Source of the DNA: Cornus controversa
Taxonomy: Eukaryota; Streptophyta; Magnoliopsida; Cornales; Cornaceae
Direction of reading: 5' to 3'
Assembly (NCBI GenBank): GCA_026545225.1
Contig: CM048849.1
Location: 14,329,541 to 14,393,540 of the forward strand
Length of the DNA: 64,000 nucleotides
The position numbers and the translations under genes were made by a program. This document shows, piece after piece, positions 44,994-56,947 of this stretch (position 1 is the stretch's first letter; the number at the start of each line of letters is the position of its first letter). The notes under the pieces were generated by a model. The model was not told the DNA's origin, did no database searches, and saw nothing but the letters and a program-made list of their open reading frames with translations.

Positions 44994-45356
44994 CTAGATT
45001 GATCGAGATGTGCATCTCGATTGATCAAAATCCTACTTCGATCAATCGAGATCAGCCTCGATCAATCGAAATCAACTTCGATCAATCGAGATTCCTTCGT
45101 CGATCAATTGAGATTTCTTCAATGAATCGAGACTTTAATTCGATCAATCAAAATTTTACTTCGATCAATCGAAATCTCATTTCGATCAATCAAAATTTTG
45201 ATCGATCGAGGACCTATCGAAGTGCTGTCGAAGAATACTACCTCTCGGGACTTTGGATTTGGCAAATTCTCTACAATATTTTGATCAATCGATACCGAAA
45301 TCTCGATCAATCAAAATCTCGATTGATCGAGATCTTGATTTCGATGAATTGAGATG
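44994..45356 (-). repeat. Array of TCGATYRATCGA near-palindromes, copy C spacer
   Basis: Some 15 imperfect units, mixed TCTCGAT and TTCGAT arms, upstream of the ORF3 promoter. Confidence 0.85.
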
Positions 45357-45511
45357 CTCAAAAATAGTCAGCTTGAGTTCTGCTTTCATGGACTTGGATT
45401 TTTGGGACTTAGATACAAAACCTACCTTGGATTAAAAGGGACATCATGGAAGCATGATAGCTACCATGGCGTCGCCACCTTACACGTCTATGGCATGACG
45501 TCCGAATCGGC

Positions 45512-48352
45512 TCACGAGTCAAAATACACGGGATCCGTCAAAGCGACGACATCCACGTATTCAGTGGTAACTTGGTCATCCATGCACATTTTTAAGCGCT
45601 GCCCGTTTACTTTGAACAACGAGCCGTCTTTCAAGTCCTTCAATTCCACCGCTCCGTGGGGAGCAACGGAATTAACCAACGGAGGAAAGGGTTCTCTCGA
45701 AACTCTCCAATCAGGCACATTCATGACAGTAGTGACATCGAGCATGGACTTGACTTCACAAATGGATTGCTCAATGTCAAAATCGTCATAGTTGAAGTGA
45801 TTTAGGCATGCCTCTAAAGGATCCTTGGAAAGAATAGAAGGAAGTGCTTCTTGAACAAGGTCTTCCACTACATCAACACAAAAGCACTCACTTTCGTCTT
45901 CGGATGTGTGGTGGGAAGCATTGAAGATGTTCAAACGGACTTTCATATTCCCGAAAGAGATGTCCATCACTCCGGTACGACAATTAACGCAAGCGTTTGC
46001 CGTGGCCAAGAATGGACGACCTAGAATGATAGGAATATGTCAATTTGGATTTTGTAGCGGTTTCGTGTCAAGGACTATGAAGTCCACCAGAAAGTAGAAT
46101 TTGTCCACTTGAATGATTACATCCTCAATTACGCCACGTGGTTGCTTCACCGAACGGTCGGCAAGTTGCAACACAACTGTGGTATGCTTAAGTTCCCCCA
46201 AACCTAGTTGTTGGTAAACTGAGAATGGAAGCAAATTGACACTAGCCCCTAAATCAAGAAATGCCTTTTCAAAAGATTGATTTCCGATGGTGCACGAAAT
46301 GGTCGGAGCACCCGGATCTTTGAATTTAGGAGGGGCTTGGTGTTGGAAAATGGAGCTTATGTGCTCAGTTAAGAGGACTTTCTTAGGAGAATTATTCCTA
46401 GATTTGCGCTTTTGAGTGCACAAGTCCTTCAAAAATTTAGCATAGGAGGGAATTTGTCAGATAGCATCAAGGAGAGGGAGATTGATCTTTACTTATTTGA
46501 AGATCTCCATCATGTCTTGGATTTTCTCTCCTTACTTCCCAAAATGAGAAGGTACCTTCAATCTTTGCGGAAAAGGAACCGGAGGTTCGAAAGAAGTGTC
46601 AAGATTTGGAATTGATGACGACACAACTTCACTTGCCTTTCCTTTTGGATTTAATGGGATGTTATGCACATTTGGATTTAACGGAAACAATTTTGGATTT
46701 AATTGGGATTCTTTTGGATTTTTGGGCTGCTCTTGGGATTCCTTTCTCTTTTCCTCCCCTACTTTGAAATTGATGACTTTACCACTCCTTAAGGTGGTGA
46801 TCGATTGAACTTGCTCCGGAGGAGCATTACAAGATAAAGATGATGGATCCTCAATCGTATGAACACCCTTAGGATTCGCCACCGGTTGACTCGGCAACTT
46901 ACCTTCCTCCCTTCTATTTAAGGCACTGGCTAGTTGCCCGATTTGAGCTTCTAACCTAGCCATAGATTGAGCATTAGCTTCAAGCTTAGAGATTGATTGA
47001 GAGTGAGTTTGCAATAAGCGGGTATTGGCCTCAATATTGCTTATCACTCTTTCCTCAAAGCCTTGGCTTCTCAGAGGAGGTGGTGGTTGTTGGTAATTGG
47101 ATCTTTGATGGTAAGGTTGAGGATTTGGCCTATACTGAGGGTGTTGAGATTGGGAATTGAAAGAATTTTGCCCTTGAAAAGAGGGACTTGATTCTTGAGG
47201 TTTCCATGAAAAAGCCGGATGATTCTTGTAACCAGGATTGTACGTGTTTGAATATGGATCATTCATTTATTTAGAGTACAAGGCATTCGCTTACTCTTGA
47301 GCATAATCGGGAGATTGACCGGCAATAGGACAATCTCGTACAAAATGGGAAGTACTATAGCAAAACGAACACCCTTCCTGATTTTGAACAGGTTGGCTTG
47401 GAGTAGGCAGCCCATTTTTCATGATTAGGTCCATTTTTCGGGATAAGGCTTCTACTTGCATGGCAACCTCATCTACCCGTGAAATTTCATGCACTCCTCT
47501 ACAAGGTTGGGTGGCCTTCCCTTTCCTAGTGGAGGAGCGTTGAGCTGAATTATTGCTTAGGGTTTGAAAAAGTTTCCATGCCTCATCGGGGCTTTTCAAA
47601 AGGTATCCACCTCCACACGCGGACTCTATCATTTGTCTATGTTGCTCACTCACCCCATCATAAAAACTTTACACTAGCTGCCATTTTGGGACAGCATGAT
47701 GCGGACAAGATTTAAGAAGGTCTTTTAATCTCTGCCAAGTCTCATGAAATTGTTCTTGATCAATTTGGGTGAATCCGGTGATTGCTCTCTGAATATCACT
47801 CATCTTTCCCATTGGGAAGTATTTTTTTAAGAACTCTATTTGCATCTCCGCCCAAGAATGGATTGAGTTAGGTTCTAAGGAATTGAACCAACTTCTAGCT
47901 TTATCTTTTAGGGAGAAGGGAAACATACGTAGCTTTAGATCATCCTCCGTAAAGTGTGGTACACGAATAGTGGAACACACAGAAAGGAAGTAATCTAAGT
48001 GCCGGTATGGATCCTCATTAGGGAGACCATGGAAGCTATTAAGAAGATTGATGGTGGAGGACTTTATTTCGAATTGATTTGCCGCTACATCCAGAAATTG
48101 AATACATTAAGGTACTTCAAATGTAGTCGGAAGATAAAAGTCCATAAGCAACTCTCCTTGAGGAGGTGGAGGTGGAGGTGGTTGTTCATGATTAAAAGGA
48201 GGTAGTCCGGGAGGTTGTCTCTCATTTGGGTCCATGTTTTCAGTCCTAGGCAATATAGGGTCCCTAGAGGTTCCTCTACGTTGTCTAAGTGTTCTTTCAA
48301 GTTCAATATTACAAGGAAGCAAAGGAAATGACGATGACCGTCTACCTAGCAT
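45512..48352 (-). pseudogene. Athila C Gag-protease fused to the integrase tail, broken
   Basis: ATG at 48352 (MLGRRSS). Gag capsid, zinc knuckle (CSFCYSTSHFVRDC) and protease (DLGASVNLLP, catalytic Asp present) follow with at least eight stops: near 48107, 47669, 47291, 47267, 46532-46433 (three) and 46040. Most are CAA-to-TAA or CGA-to-TGA. After protease, REPFPPL joins directly to [15 protein letters not shown], the integrase C-terminal segment, at about 45677-45680. The frame is kept through the join to the normal TGA at 45512. In copy A the two points are about 2.8 kb apart. RT, RNase H and the integrase core are absent. Confidence 0.9.
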
Positions 48353-48616
48353 ACATTAATAGTAGAACGACACCTCAATACGCAAAATAAACAATAATAT
48401 ATACAAAGAAAAATGAATGAACTCAAATCCACTAATTTTAGACTTTATACTCACAAAGGGTTCCAACTTCAATTCTTTTAGATGCCCGCTATGTGGTATA
48501 CCTAAAATCAAGAAATTTGAGAAATAAGAACAAGATATATACAAAAAGAATGAAAGAATTTCTAGCCTAAGAATTAAACCAGATTTAATCTTCCAATGGC
48601 GACAATTACTCCGTAG

Positions 48617-48634
48617 TCCCCGGCAACGACGCCA
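48617..48634 (-). other. Primer-binding site, tRNA-Asp, copy C (one mismatch)
   Basis: As in A and B but with one substitution (element strand TGGCGTCGTTGCCGGGGA). Confidence 0.9.
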
Positions 48635-48640
48635 AAATTT

Positions 48641-50077
48641 TGATGTGGCTAAACTCGAATTATATTGTAAGCTTAATTTTGCCCTTTTTATCAAAATATA
48701 ATTTAACCACTCGCAAGAGCATGAATCTTTGTAGATACGGTTCTATATAGAGGGTATCGATCCCACGAGGACTAGTCGCAATTGTCTTAAAGAAAGATTA
48801 ATTCCACTTTAATCCTAAAAATAGGGTTTTGAGTTTTTGTTTATAAAACTATTGCATGAATGAAATAACAATAAAATGAAAGGGTAAAGGATGGGAGAGA
48901 GAACTAGGGTTGGTTTCCACCACTAGCCATTCACATGTTCATAAGTGTAGCAAGCATGGGATTCATAAATTAAATGCCTAACAATGTCATTAGGCTTGTG
49001 ACCTCAATGACATATCAAAAGATTAATGTGTGTGTCCACCTATCATAATCCATCCTCAACAAGCATAGCTCTTCAACCTAACTAACTATCTAATTACCCT
49101 ACTCTCTAAGTGAACCTACATGAATCCAAACTACCTTATCTTGGCATGGTTTATACAAACAAACACAACACATTCATTTAAACACCATTATCTAGCCATC
49201 ACTTGCACTTCTTGTGGAATATGCAAATGTTGTGCATTCACATGAAAGAATCTACTCTAAGACAAGAATAAACTCAAAATCAAATGAATATATAAAAGAA
49301 ATGTATTAGTGTACATGGTCATTAGGCTAAATAATCAACATTTAACTACAAATCCCAAGTGCCACAAAGATGAACAAGTTTACATGGCTAGGGGTTGAAA
49401 CCAACACCCTAGTAGAAGAGTTAGTTGCTCATGGTTGCCTTGCACTCTTTCGTTGGTGGAGAAGATGAAGCTTCTTGGTCTAGTTCAGCTCCTCTTCCTC
49501 CTCTCCCGAATCTCTCTCTCTAGTTATTCTGATGTGTATTGAGAGATATCTCAGAGATATGTGGCTTCTTTGTGCTTTAAGGCTCCTTTTTTAACCTTGG
49601 GGCCCACCATATATATATATATATCAATATATACACCCTTTATATCAAGAAGGTCCCCAAGGGTCTTGTTCAAGTCAGACAATCCCCCTAAGTAGTGCAA
49701 AAAGGGGGATTTTGTTGCAAGTGGGAGAGCAGGTGAGCAAGTGGGCAAGTGGCTTCTGCAGAATCTCCATCAATCGAGATTGCATCTCGATTGATCGAGA
49801 TTTCGATCAATCGAAATGAGATCTCGATCAATCGAGATCTCGATCAATCGAGATCTCGATTAATCGAGATCAACATCTCGATTGATCGAGATGCCTTGGC
49901 TGCAATTTCTAACTTTTCTCTTCAGCTGCAACAAGCCTCAAACTTTGCTCTTTTCACTACAAGTCCTGCAATACATCAAAAACACAAAAATACCGTAAAC
50001 ATATCTCGGTAAACGTAGAAATGGAACTAACATATGCAATAAAGAGGGTTCAAATGCATAAAATTGAACACTTATCA
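48641..50077 (-). repeat. 5' LTR of Athila C
   Basis: 1437 bp. Palindrome array at about 49765-49894, slightly longer than in A (two adjacent units duplicated). AT run at about 49608-49624, the counterpart of the spot where B entered the 3' LTR. Confidence 0.95.
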
Positions 50078-50082
50078 CTTCT
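50078..50082. repeat. Target-site duplication of Athila C, right copy (CTTCT)
   Basis: Matches 26876-26880. Confidence 0.9.
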
Positions 50083-51018
50083 ATCAGATATGTATGTATG
50101 TGTGTACGTACCTATATCTATATATGACATTTATACTTCAAAATACAAGTTACACAAACAATTTATATGGTATTGCCAAGTATCTCAACTCAACCCATTA
50201 ACATTTCAAAACATTTGATTAGGAAAAAGAGAAGAGATTTTTTTTTAAGTTTCCCTTTCTTCACAGTTTGGTTCTGTTAAACATACAATAAAAGATGAGA
50301 AATTGAAGATTGGGGGTTAAGAAGCTTTACTCGATCCACAAAAACAAGCACAAAAATTGTCAGGTGATTTGGAGTAAAGCACATATATTTAGGTGCAACG
50401 TACAAGACAAAAAGATTGGTCCAGGGGAATGAATTAAGAAAGCCTCTTTGAGCATATGTTGTAGTTGATTCCATTTCCTGTATTTTTTATATTTAGTAGG
50501 GATGGGTGTTACCTTCTCTTATTGATGCAGAGCCATTACCTAAACTAAATCACACCTGAACGGCACATTACTTAGTATTTGAGAATAGAATTAAAGGAGC
50601 AGCTTTAAGTAGCCTTCTAGTTCACTAGTTCGTGAACCCGCTGATTGCTTTGAGGCATCCCAAATTTCAATTCTCTCTACTCTAGGACACCATTGACACT
50701 CTGTCTCATCTCATCTCCTCACCTGACAACACTCACAACTGTAGACCCAAATCCTATAAAACCTCCTTTCTCTCTCTCTCTCCAACCTAGCAAAATTGGA
50801 TTTGAACATGAGAACAAAGTAAACCAATGTAAATAATTTGGTCTTTTCACATTTTAACTTTTTCTTCTTTAAAATAATGCTAAATTAAATTGGGGGCAAA
50901 AATGACAATTCACACAAAAAGTAACATCCATTGTTTAACGCTGAGAGGGGTGATTGTCTAATTAAGCCCATTTTGAAATAATTAGGGTAAACGTAAACCA
51001 TGTCAGTGTAATTTACCC
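50083..51018. other. Right part of the Mutator-like element, no gene
   Basis: AT-rich sequence up to the inverted repeat (about 50970-51018). The first bases (to about 50096) complete the possible captured exon; no further coding is recognised. Confidence 0.5.
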
Positions 51019-51027
51019 TTTTTTAAA

Positions 51028-51453
51028 ACCTAATCTGAAAACTCAATAAAGAGGCTAACAATTTTGTCTACATATTAGCAATTTTAGCAGAATTAGATTC
51101 AAAGTTTTTCCACGCAATTATATAGGAATGGGCCTAATCAAATTTGGACTTGAAAAGGACTAAAAGTACTTTGTCAATTGAGCAATGATTTTCACTTTGG
51201 TGCAAACACTGAAGAAGAGCACTCCAACAATGTTGACTGACCAGCCACTTGTATACAACTAAAGCAACAATCTATGTTTGAAAATATTGACCCCAATATA
51301 AGTCTACAACAATATAACACAACTTTAACTAGAAATTGCATCTGTTAAGAATCAAGAATGAATATATTATCACGAAAATGCTACAAAGGTTTATGATATG
51401 GTGGCATATGTGATGTGAATATATTAAAATAATTCACCAAAAGATAAAATAAA
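51028..51453. other. Intergenic DNA, nothing recognised
   Basis: AT-rich gap between the Mutator-like element and the F-box relic, which is on the minus strand, so this is its 3' flank. Confidence 0.4.
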
Positions 51454-52444
51454 TTACCTCTTTCTCTTCAAGTTTTCAAAGCCTTTATGTTTTCTCTCAT
51501 AACCACATTTGTAATAGGGTGAGATACGGCTCTCCACATATGTCTTTCGTGCTCTTATATGTGGAAATGAAATGCCATGCACCATTATATCCCTTGATGT
51601 CGCTTGCTTAGAATTGTATGCAACCAATTTCTCTGCATCCATTCCAGCACGCCATACTCTTTCATCACCCAAACATTAGTTTTGGTAGCATACAAACATA
51701 GAGAGACACCCTCCAAGAACCCGTAAATCACTTGGTTTCTGATAGTTGTCGTCAAGATAGCTAGGTACTGATACATCCCGGAATTTCTCGTCTGTTAGAT
51801 CAAAAGCACAAATCACATATGAATCATCATATTTATAAGCTGCCCAATGTAGAGACCTATCTATAAGAACCCCCGGCTCCAAGACAAGTTCATAGGGAAA
51901 ACCATGAATCTTCCTCCATCTCCAAGAATTGGTTCTGAGTGTATAGACACTTACAATTGTATATTTATAATCAAAACATAATTCCACCACCTTGTAATCA
52001 TCGATAGATGAATCGTACGTAAGTCCATAATTTTCGTGGAAAGGCACAGAGCCATCTATGCATTTTGCAAAAGGTGTAAAAGGTAATTTGGGTAATTTCC
52101 TGAATTCTCTAGTCGATGGGTTCAATAAAAACTTACTTAGTTCTCCATCCACAACTAAAATCAAGCCATGGCAAGAACCCACGATCTCGATCCAATGAAT
52201 TGATGCGAAATTGAGCTTCTTTGCAATCACAAAATCGTTATTGGATGCTTCAGTTAGAGGCAGAGCTAAGAATGACCCTCTCACGTTTGTTGTTTCGATT
52301 GATGTGTATTTTGACGAAATCAGGGTTTGAGATTAGAGTACGCCATGTGCTCGATACAAGCCTAAATCGTTAGAGAGACTTCACAGGTAGTCAAGAGAGT
52401 ATGTCAACCTTGATCTCTTCGGGAAGGTATGTGAAGTTCGACAT
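51454..52444 (-). pseudogene. F-box/FBA-domain gene, broken
   Basis: From ATG 52444 the frame reads NFTYLPEEIKVDILS, TGA (52390-52392), LPVKSL, TAA (52370-52372), RFRLVSSTW, a recognisable F-box with two stops. A frameshift near 52262 leads into the FBA domain (52284-51676): GSCHGLILVV, LLNPSTREFRKLP, GLTYDSSIDDYKVVELC, VYTLRTNSWRWRKI, LHWAAYK, ICAFDLTDEKF, LRVLGGCLSM. Another shift near 51700 moves to VWVMKEYGV, and a third leads to a typical end (KTYVESRISP). Such proteins are substrate receptors of SCF ubiquitin ligases, the F-box binding SKP1 and FBA the target. This one cannot be made whole. A TATA-like AT run lies upstream at 52485-52502. Confidence 0.85.
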
Positions 52445-52539
52445 CGTCAACTTCACAGAGGAGTGCTTATGGTGGTTGGCCTTTATATATATATATATAT
52501 ATCTATACTACTGTTAACTATTAAAAGTAAATGGATTTT

Positions 52540-54690
52540 TTTTAGTTTAAGTACACAATTTTTTTATTTTAAATTAAAAAAATAGAATTATTCAAGTAAA
52601 ATCTTTTATTTATTATTTAAATTATTTCTCAATCAAAATCCTTGCCTTTTTTATTAACTCTTTCTTTTTTTTTCTAATTTCTAAATTTACTTTTATTTAA
52701 ATTATTTCTCAAGAAAACCCTTTCATTTTTTATTAACCCTTTCTTTTTATTTCTAATTTCTAAATTTACTTTTTATTTAAATTATTTCCCAAACAAAACC
52801 CTTTCCTTTTTTATTAAACCTTTCTTTTTATTTCTACTTTCTAAATTTGAAAGGGCAAAACCCTTTCCCGTGATCCTTTCTTTTTATTTCTAATTTATAA
52901 ATTTATTTTTTTATTTAAATTATTTCACAAGCAAAACCCTTTCCTTTTTTATTAACCCTTTCTTTTTATTTTTTTTATTTAAATTATTTCTCAAGCAAAA
53001 CCCTTTCCTTTTTTATTAACCCTTTCTTTTTATTTTTTTTATTTTAAAATTAAAAATATAGAATTACCCAAACAAAACCCTTTCCTTTTTATTTAAATTA
53101 TTTCCCAAGAAAAACCATTTCCTTTTTTTTACCCTTTCTTTTTATTTCGAATTTCTAAATTTACTTTTTTTATTTAAATTATTTCCCAAGCAAAACACTT
53201 TCCTTTTTTATTAACCCTTTCCCTTTATTTCTAATTTCTAAATTTAAAAGGGCAAAACCCTTTCCCATGACCCTTTCTTTTTATTTCTAATTTCTAAATT
53301 TACTTTTTTATTTAAATTGTTTCTCAAGTAAAACCTTTTCCATTTTTATTAACCCTTTCTTTTATTTTTTTATTTTAAAATTAAAAAAAAAATAGAATTA
53401 CCAAAGCAAAACCCTTTCCACTTTTATTAACCCTTTCTTTTTATTTTAAAATTAAAGAAAATAGAATTACCAAAGCAAAACCCTTTCCTTTTTTATTTAA
53501 ATTATTTCCCAAGCAAAACCCTTTCCTTTTTTATTAACCCTTTCTTTTTATTTCTAATTTCAAAATTTACTTTTTATTTAAATTATTTTTGTAGTAAAAC
53601 CCTTTCCTTTTTTATTAACCCTTTCTTTTTATTTCTAATTTCTAAATTTACTTTTTTATTTAAATTATTTCTGAAGCAAAACACTTTCCTTTTTTATTAA
53701 CCCTTTCTTTTTATTTCTAATTTCTAAATTTAAAAGGGCAAAACTCTTTCCCACTACCCTTTCTTTTTATTTCTAATTTCTAAATTTACTTTTTTATTTA
53801 AATTATTTCGCAAGCAAAACCCTTTCCTTTTTATTAACCCTTTCTTTTTATTTTTTTTGTTTTAAAATGAAAAAAAATAGAATTAACCAAAAAAAAAACC
53901 CTTTCCTTTTTTATTTAAATTATTTCTCAAGCAAAACCCTTTCTTTTTTTATTAACCCATTCTTTTTAGTTCTAATTTCTAAATTTACTTTTTATTTAAA
54001 TTATTTCCCAAACAAAACCCTTTCCTTTTTTATTAACCCTTTCTTTTTATTTCTAATTTATAAATTTATTTTTTTATTTAAATTATTTCGAAAGCAAAAC
54101 CCTTTCCTTTTTTATTAACCCTTTCTTTTTATTTTTTATTTAAATTATTTCTCAAGCAAAACCCTTTCCTTTTTTATTAACCCTTTCTATTTATTTTTTT
54201 TATTTTAAAATTAAAAAAATAGAATTACTCAAGGAAAACCCATTCCTTTTTTATTAACCCTTTCTTTTAATTTCTAATTTCTAAATTTACTTTTTTATTT
54301 AAATTATTTCCCAAGCAAAAGACTTTCCTTTTTTATTAATCCTTTCTTTTTATTTCTAATTTCTAAATTTAAAATGGCAAAACCCTTCCCGTGACCCTTT
54401 CTTTTATTTCTAATTTCTAAATTTACTTTTTTATTTAAGTTATTTCTCAAGAAAAACCTTTTTCTTTTTTATTAACCCTTTGTTTTTATTTTTTTTATTT
54501 TAAAATTAAAAAAATAGAATTACCAAAGCAAAACCCTTTCCTTTTTTATTAACCCTTTCTTTTTATTTCTAATTTCTAAATGTACTTTTTTATTTAAATT
54601 ATTTTCCAAGCAAAACCTTTTCCTTTTTTATTAACCCTTTATTTTTATTTCTAATTTCTAAATTTAAAAAAGCAAAACCCTTTTTTGCGA
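52540..54690. repeat. AT-rich minisatellite, degenerate ~80-bp unit
   Basis: About 25 imperfect copies built from blocks such as TTTATTTAAATTATTTC, AAGCAAAACCCTTTCC, TTTTTTATTAACCCTTTC and TTTCTAATTTCTAAATTTAC. Two variant units recur among the standard ones: one with GGGCAAAACCC and CCCGTGACCC-like parts, and one with TTTTAAAATTAAAAAAATAG, so some higher-order periodicity is visible. No coding. Open frames across it are low-complexity artefacts. Confidence 0.9.
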
Positions 54691-56100
54691 GAAAAAGTAT
54701 ACAATGAGGCTCTAAACACCTATAAAATCACTATTCCTCTCAACTACGGCTGTCCATTCTTCCTCTCCGCTCTCATCTTCCTCCCAGCTCTCATCGCGGC
54801 TCTTAGCTTTCTATCGAATCTCATCAACAACCATTCGATTCGGTTTCATCTCGGCTTACATGTGAGTTCTTTTCTTTGGCTTCTTTTTTTTTTCCTCCTG
54901 ATTGTTTGCTATTAGCTTTTGAAATAAATTTTTTTTAATAAAAAATTAAGTTTGTTCACCTAAATCTGCAATCGATACAAGAACCTGACACATAGATCAA
55001 GAGACTAATTTAGAGAAGTGATTTAAGGCTTTCGATAAAAACTAAACCCTGTAAGGGAGGATATGGAGGTCAAGAGTTGGATCAGTTGGACATAAATACG
55101 ATTGAATAATTTATGTTTATTTGATTAAGGTCAATAAATTTCTTCAAACATGGTTAAAACTCTATTTTGATGAAGTAGACTGTTACCTCTTCCCAATCTT
55201 AAGGCACTGAAAAAAGGTATCGGATAGTTGAACTCCATCTAACACTATGCCCTCCAGACTTCTCATTTGGTATGCGATACGTGCACTAACTTGTCTGATC
55301 ATTTTATTTCTAATGAGTGGTGATAGTTCATTGAAAAAATAAAATTAAATCAGAAGGTGATCAATGTGATCCAATTTCTTTGGTCTCCCTAAAAGTTTAA
55401 GATTAGGAACTTTATGCATATATTATTGAGAAAAATTGTGATTTTGTTTGTTATTTATGAAATTATGTATACAAGATTCTATCTTCACTGTCTTAATGTT
55501 ATTTCTGGTCTGAAAGTTGTTTGCAAAAAATTATGTTCAGTTGTTGTATGGTTGGTCTGATGAGAGCTATGTCATCCAATTCATTGCTATCAAGCATTTG
55601 AAGCTAAAGTTGGAGATGATGTCTATATTCTTAGTCTTTTGATTTTCTTTTCAGCAAGTTTGGTTGAGCTTTGAGAATATCTTCAACACCTTTTGTATCT
55701 GTTATTCTCCAATTTATATGGTTTATTTTGCTATTTTAATTGAAGCTTGAAGTTGTAAGTTTAGACAAAATAAAATAGAATTTTGTGAAGTTCAAGGACT
55801 TGAACAAGCACATTGATGAAAAAAAACTATAGGTTTGTTTTCTTTTAACTCTTTACTCTCCTTATATATACTTTCTCTTATATATACATCTATAAGTTTA
55901 ATTTTTACTCTCGCTAGATTCTTTGAAAATATATTGTTATTGAAGCATCTCCTGCATTCAACATAGCTAAGAAGAACAATGGAGGCACATCTAAATTGCG
56001 ATACATCATTATAATGGATATGATGTACATCATTACAATACTACAAAAATGCTCATAATTGCCATTATAAATTATTGAACTAATTATTTTTCTATAACAG
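54691..56100. other. AT-rich DNA, possible promoter and decayed exons of an RPA-like gene
   Basis: CCTATAAAATC near 54718 followed by a pyrimidine-rich GC-fair block and TACATGTGAGTTC near 54857 could be a plant promoter, first exon and donor upstream of the RPA-like relic. Nothing between about 54900 and 56090 can be assigned to coding sequence. Confidence 0.25.
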
Positions 56101-56453
56101 TTCAAGAACAATTACTTTGACATTGTGAGACGATCTTGCTGAGAATGAAGGAAATTTGATAATGAAGGTAATAAACGAAAGACCTATTATCACAGTTACA
56201 CATTTGTCAATCAACACATTCAAAGGTAATTTATCACACAACATTGAGATTATTCACTTTATATTTTTTATTATATCTAAATGAACATAAAATAAAAAAA
56301 TAATATTATATTTCAGGTTTGGGTCTTCAAATACAACCGGGATTTACATTACAAATTAATATGAAAATTGAAAGAGTCATAGCATTACGATATTGGTTGG
56401 TTATTTATTTCTTCTTACTTACATTAGGTTTTAATTATTTATTTACTTAAAGA
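56101..56453 (+). pseudogene. RPA70-like single-stranded-DNA-binding protein fragment (two exons, one stop)
   Basis: After an acceptor-like ATAACAG the frame reads SRTITLTL, a TGA where RPA70 proteins have Trp (TLW), then DDLAENEGNLIMKVINERP and IITVTHLSINTFKG. A GT-AG intron (56226-56316) leads to LGLQIQPGFTLQINMKIERV and IALRYW. This is the second half of an OB-fold of the replication protein A large subunit type (TLWG... then ...LRxW). Further domains are not seen. Plant Helitrons often carry such RPA-like genes; it may instead be an ordinary RPA pseudogene. The trailing codons to the TAA at 56453 probably run into an intron. Confidence 0.5.
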
Positions 56454-56935
56454 ATGTCATGACTAGTAGGACATGGATGGTGGAAGGTAATTCACTATCA
56501 ATAGTTAAAAAATCAAACAGAAGTGTACATGCACGCACAGGCTACGCACGTGGGGTTCGCTGCCCCCTTCCTTTACTTGTTTTTTTTTTCCTTCTTCCCT
56601 CACCTGAAGCTTCCACGTTCAACAATGGTGGCCGAACTTTCCAACCATTTTCTGATCTCTTCTAGGTACCGAATCGCGCTTATGAATATACCATTGAACT
56701 CGTCTCGATCTAAGCTACGCATTGGTACCAAATTCACGCCCTCTTGTGGCCTAAATCAAAAATGCCTAATTTCAAGTTTCAAAAATCTAAAATTTCAAAG
56801 TCAGAATCCCGTCAATCTATCCAACGGTTCGCAACCAAATTTTCAAGGATTGTTCTAGGAAGCAAGATCTACCTATTGACCGGAACAGAAACCCTCAAAA
56901 ATGATAAACACAGTAGACCCAAAGTTCATGTTCGT

Positions 56936-56947
56936 ACACACACACAC

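Larger units (their letters stand above)
26881..50077 (-). mobile_element. Athila copy C, internally deleted, carrying Athila B in its 3' LTR
   Basis: Minus orientation; 5' LTR 48641-50077; 3' LTR in two pieces, 26881-27862 and 40862-41280, separated by Athila B. PPT 41281-41293, PBS 48617-48634 with one mismatch, TSD CTTCT. About 2.8 kb of pol (RT, RNase H, most of integrase) is absent, leaving Gag-protease joined in frame to the integrase tail near 45678. Without B and its extra TATAT it is about 10.2 kb. Many stops, nearly all from C-to-T changes. It could only have moved with proteins from other copies if the deletion preceded insertion. Confidence 0.95.
26469..51018. mobile_element. Mutator-like element (non-autonomous), interrupted by Athila C
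   Basis: Terminal inverted repeats: GGATAAATTACACCGACA at 26469 and, inverted, GGGTAAATTACACTGACA ending at 51018, with weaker similarity over about 45 bases. Nine-base flanks TTTCTTAAA (26460-26468) and TTTTTTAAA (51019-51027) agree at 8/9, the duplication length expected of Mutator elements. Without Athila C and one CTTCT the element would be about 1.35 kb, too short for a transposase and with none visible. It contains a possible captured exon around 26798. Superfamily call inferred from TIR plus 9-bp duplication. Confidence 0.55.
52502..56466 (+). mobile_element. Candidate Helitron (boundaries tentative)
   Basis: TCTATACTACTGTTAACTAT at 52502 resembles plant Helitron 5' termini and is preceded by A. 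CTAG at 56463-56466 is followed by T, as required by insertion between A and T. An RPA70-like OB-fold fragment, a common passenger of plant Helitrons, lies near the 3' end. No Rep/helicase is present, and I see no GC-rich hairpin just before CTAG, which weakens the call. Confidence 0.35.

Noticed and set aside
53867..54118. 83-codon frame within the minisatellite
   Set aside because: Repetitive low-complexity translation of the tandem repeat.
52540..54690. Telomere-like interstitial repeat
   Set aside because: ACCCTTT words are present but not the plant telomere unit in tandem; the repeat unit is about 80 bases.
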